A stretch of DNA of 5,379 nucleotides. Source: Oscillospiraceae bacterium. GTDB taxonomy: Bacteria > Bacillota > Clostridia > Oscillospirales > Oscillospiraceae. The notes beneath the pieces were generated by a model. That model was not told the DNA's origin and did no database searches. It worked only from the letters and a program-made list of their open reading frames with translations. The position numbers and the translations under genes were made by a program. The stretch spans positions 1 to 5,379 of the forward strand of contig JAFYUG010000243.1 of the NCBI GenBank assembly GCA_017558545.1. Reading direction: 5' to 3'. Numbering within the stretch: position 1 is the first letter of the stretch; each line of letters starts with the position of its first letter. Of the stretch, positions 5,076 to 5,379 are shown piece after piece.

Positions 5076-5096
5076 AAAATAATACTTAACTTTAAG

Positions 5097-5125
5097 ATTA
5101 TAGCATATCTAATTTATTTGTTTAA
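5097..5125 (-). promoter_or_regulatory. Candidate promoter for pfp
   Basis: On the minus strand TGCTATAAT (5105-5097) is a perfect extended -10. A weak -35, TTAAAC (5125-5120), lies 17 bp upstream, a combination typical of extended -10 promoters. The predicted leader is short, about 28 nt. Confidence 0.65.
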
Positions 5126-5177
5126 GAAAAATAATAAAAAAATATGCAAATAATGGTTTATTTTTTCGCAGATGTCT

Positions 5178-5185
5178 GATACAAT
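5178..5185 (+). promoter_or_regulatory. Candidate extended -10 element for fba
   Basis: TGATACAAT (5177-5185) is an extended -10 with a poor -35 (TTTATT at 5157-5162, 17 bp upstream). A TATAAT at 5230-5235 has a better -10 but would start transcription inside the ribosome binding site, so I prefer the upstream element. Confidence 0.4.
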
Positions 5186-5208
5186 GCATTTTGGAAATAA
5201 GTTATACC

Positions 5209-5224
5209 AAACGTTCGTACGTTT
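5209..5224. promoter_or_regulatory. Palindrome AAACGT-TCGT-ACGTTT upstream of fba
   Basis: Perfect 6-bp arms flank a 4-bp centre in otherwise AT-rich DNA. It lies about 20-30 bp after the predicted fba start site and just before a TATAAT, where a bound repressor would block transcription. As RNA it could instead form a small hairpin with a UCGU loop. It does not match the CcpA cre or LexA consensus. Confidence 0.5.
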
Positions 5225-5243
5225 AGACTTATAATATTATCTT

Positions 5244-5250
5244 AGGAGAT
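5244..5250 (+). promoter_or_regulatory. Ribosome binding site of fba
   Basis: AGGAGAT ends 8 nt before the ATG at 5259 and fixes the aldolase start. Confidence 0.7.
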
Positions 5251-5258
5251 GTTTGTCA

Positions 5259-5379
5259 ATGCCTATCGTAACTTCTAAAGAAATGTTTGAGAAAGCATAT
5301 GCAGGTGGCTACGCCATTGGTGCTTTCAATGTAAACAATATGGAAATCATTCAGGGTATCACCGAGGCTGCCATTGAGC
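5259..5379 (+). CDS. fba: Class II fructose-bisphosphate aldolase (N-terminal fragment)
   Basis: Forty complete codons are present before the right edge. The protein begins MPIVTSKEMFEKAYAGGYAI and continues GAFNVNNMEIIQGITEAAIE. The AFNVNNMEII motif and the short amphipathic start are characteristic of class II, zinc-dependent FBP aldolases of the FbaA/GatY family, which cleave fructose 1,6-bisphosphate into glyceraldehyde 3-phosphate and dihydroxyacetone phosphate. The zinc and catalytic residues lie beyond the window, so a tagatose-bisphosphate aldolase of the same family cannot be strictly excluded. The divergent neighbour pfp makes the aldolase substrate, which favours FBP aldolase. Confidence 0.88.
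   Translation, partial: MPIVTSKEMFEKAYAGGYAIGAFNVNNMEIIQGITEAAIE

Noticed and set aside
3877..5082. 401-codon open frame on the plus strand
   Set aside because: It is antiparallel to pfp in the codon-aligned frame. The minus-strand product has all PFK motifs, a promoter, ribosome binding site and terminator.
5230..5235. TATAAT as the main fba -10 box
   Set aside because: Transcription would begin at about 5242, leaving the ribosome binding site at the extreme 5' end, and no -35 lies 16-18 bp upstream.

Overview
The window looks like chromosomal DNA from an anaerobic, low-to-medium GC Gram-positive bacterium, most likely a gut Clostridia / Oscillospiraceae-type organism. The reasons are the strong AGGAGG-type ribosome binding sites, a Cys-anchored lipoprotein signal of Firmicutes style, AT-rich intergenic DNA against roughly 50% GC genes, rho-independent terminators, and a PPi-type phosphofructokinase next to a class II aldolase. 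The taxon is inferred from style and gene content; no rRNA or other marker gene is present.

Layout from left to right. (1) Positions 1-1564, minus strand: a TRAP transporter operon read right to left, with the large permease DctM first and then the start of a lipoprotein that is probably its substrate-binding protein DctP, which runs off the left edge. No small permease DctQ lies between them or upstream of dctM. (2) Positions 1565-2043: an AT-rich divergent control region of about 480 bp. It holds a candidate promoter for each flank, a perfect 13-bp inverted repeat with arms 54 bp apart, shorter palindromes, and a GGGCAG...GCCC hairpin in each 5' leader. (3) Positions 2044-3045, plus strand: a URO-D superfamily protein that is not HemE and lacks the usual Cys of the zinc motif seen in corrinoid methyltransferases. 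It is followed by two hairpins, the second a clear bidirectional terminator. (4) Positions 3150-3668, minus strand: a small two-span membrane protein with codon use unlike its neighbours, preceded by nested tandem repeats that duplicate its candidate -10 box. (5) Positions 3814-5061, minus strand: PPi-dependent phosphofructokinase, divergent from (6) the first 40 codons of class II fructose-bisphosphate aldolase, which runs off the right edge.

Functionally there are two blocks. The divergent TRAP / URO-D pair looks like import plus metabolism of one unidentified organic solute under shared control; this is inference from layout. The divergent pfp / fba pair encodes two consecutive glycolytic steps, making and then cleaving fructose 1,6-bisphosphate. 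The membrane protein between them is an orphan. I see no mobile element, CRISPR array, tRNA or rRNA, and no strong evidence of an undescribed multi-gene system. The most unusual parts are the architecture of the 1565-2043 region and the URO-D variant it controls.
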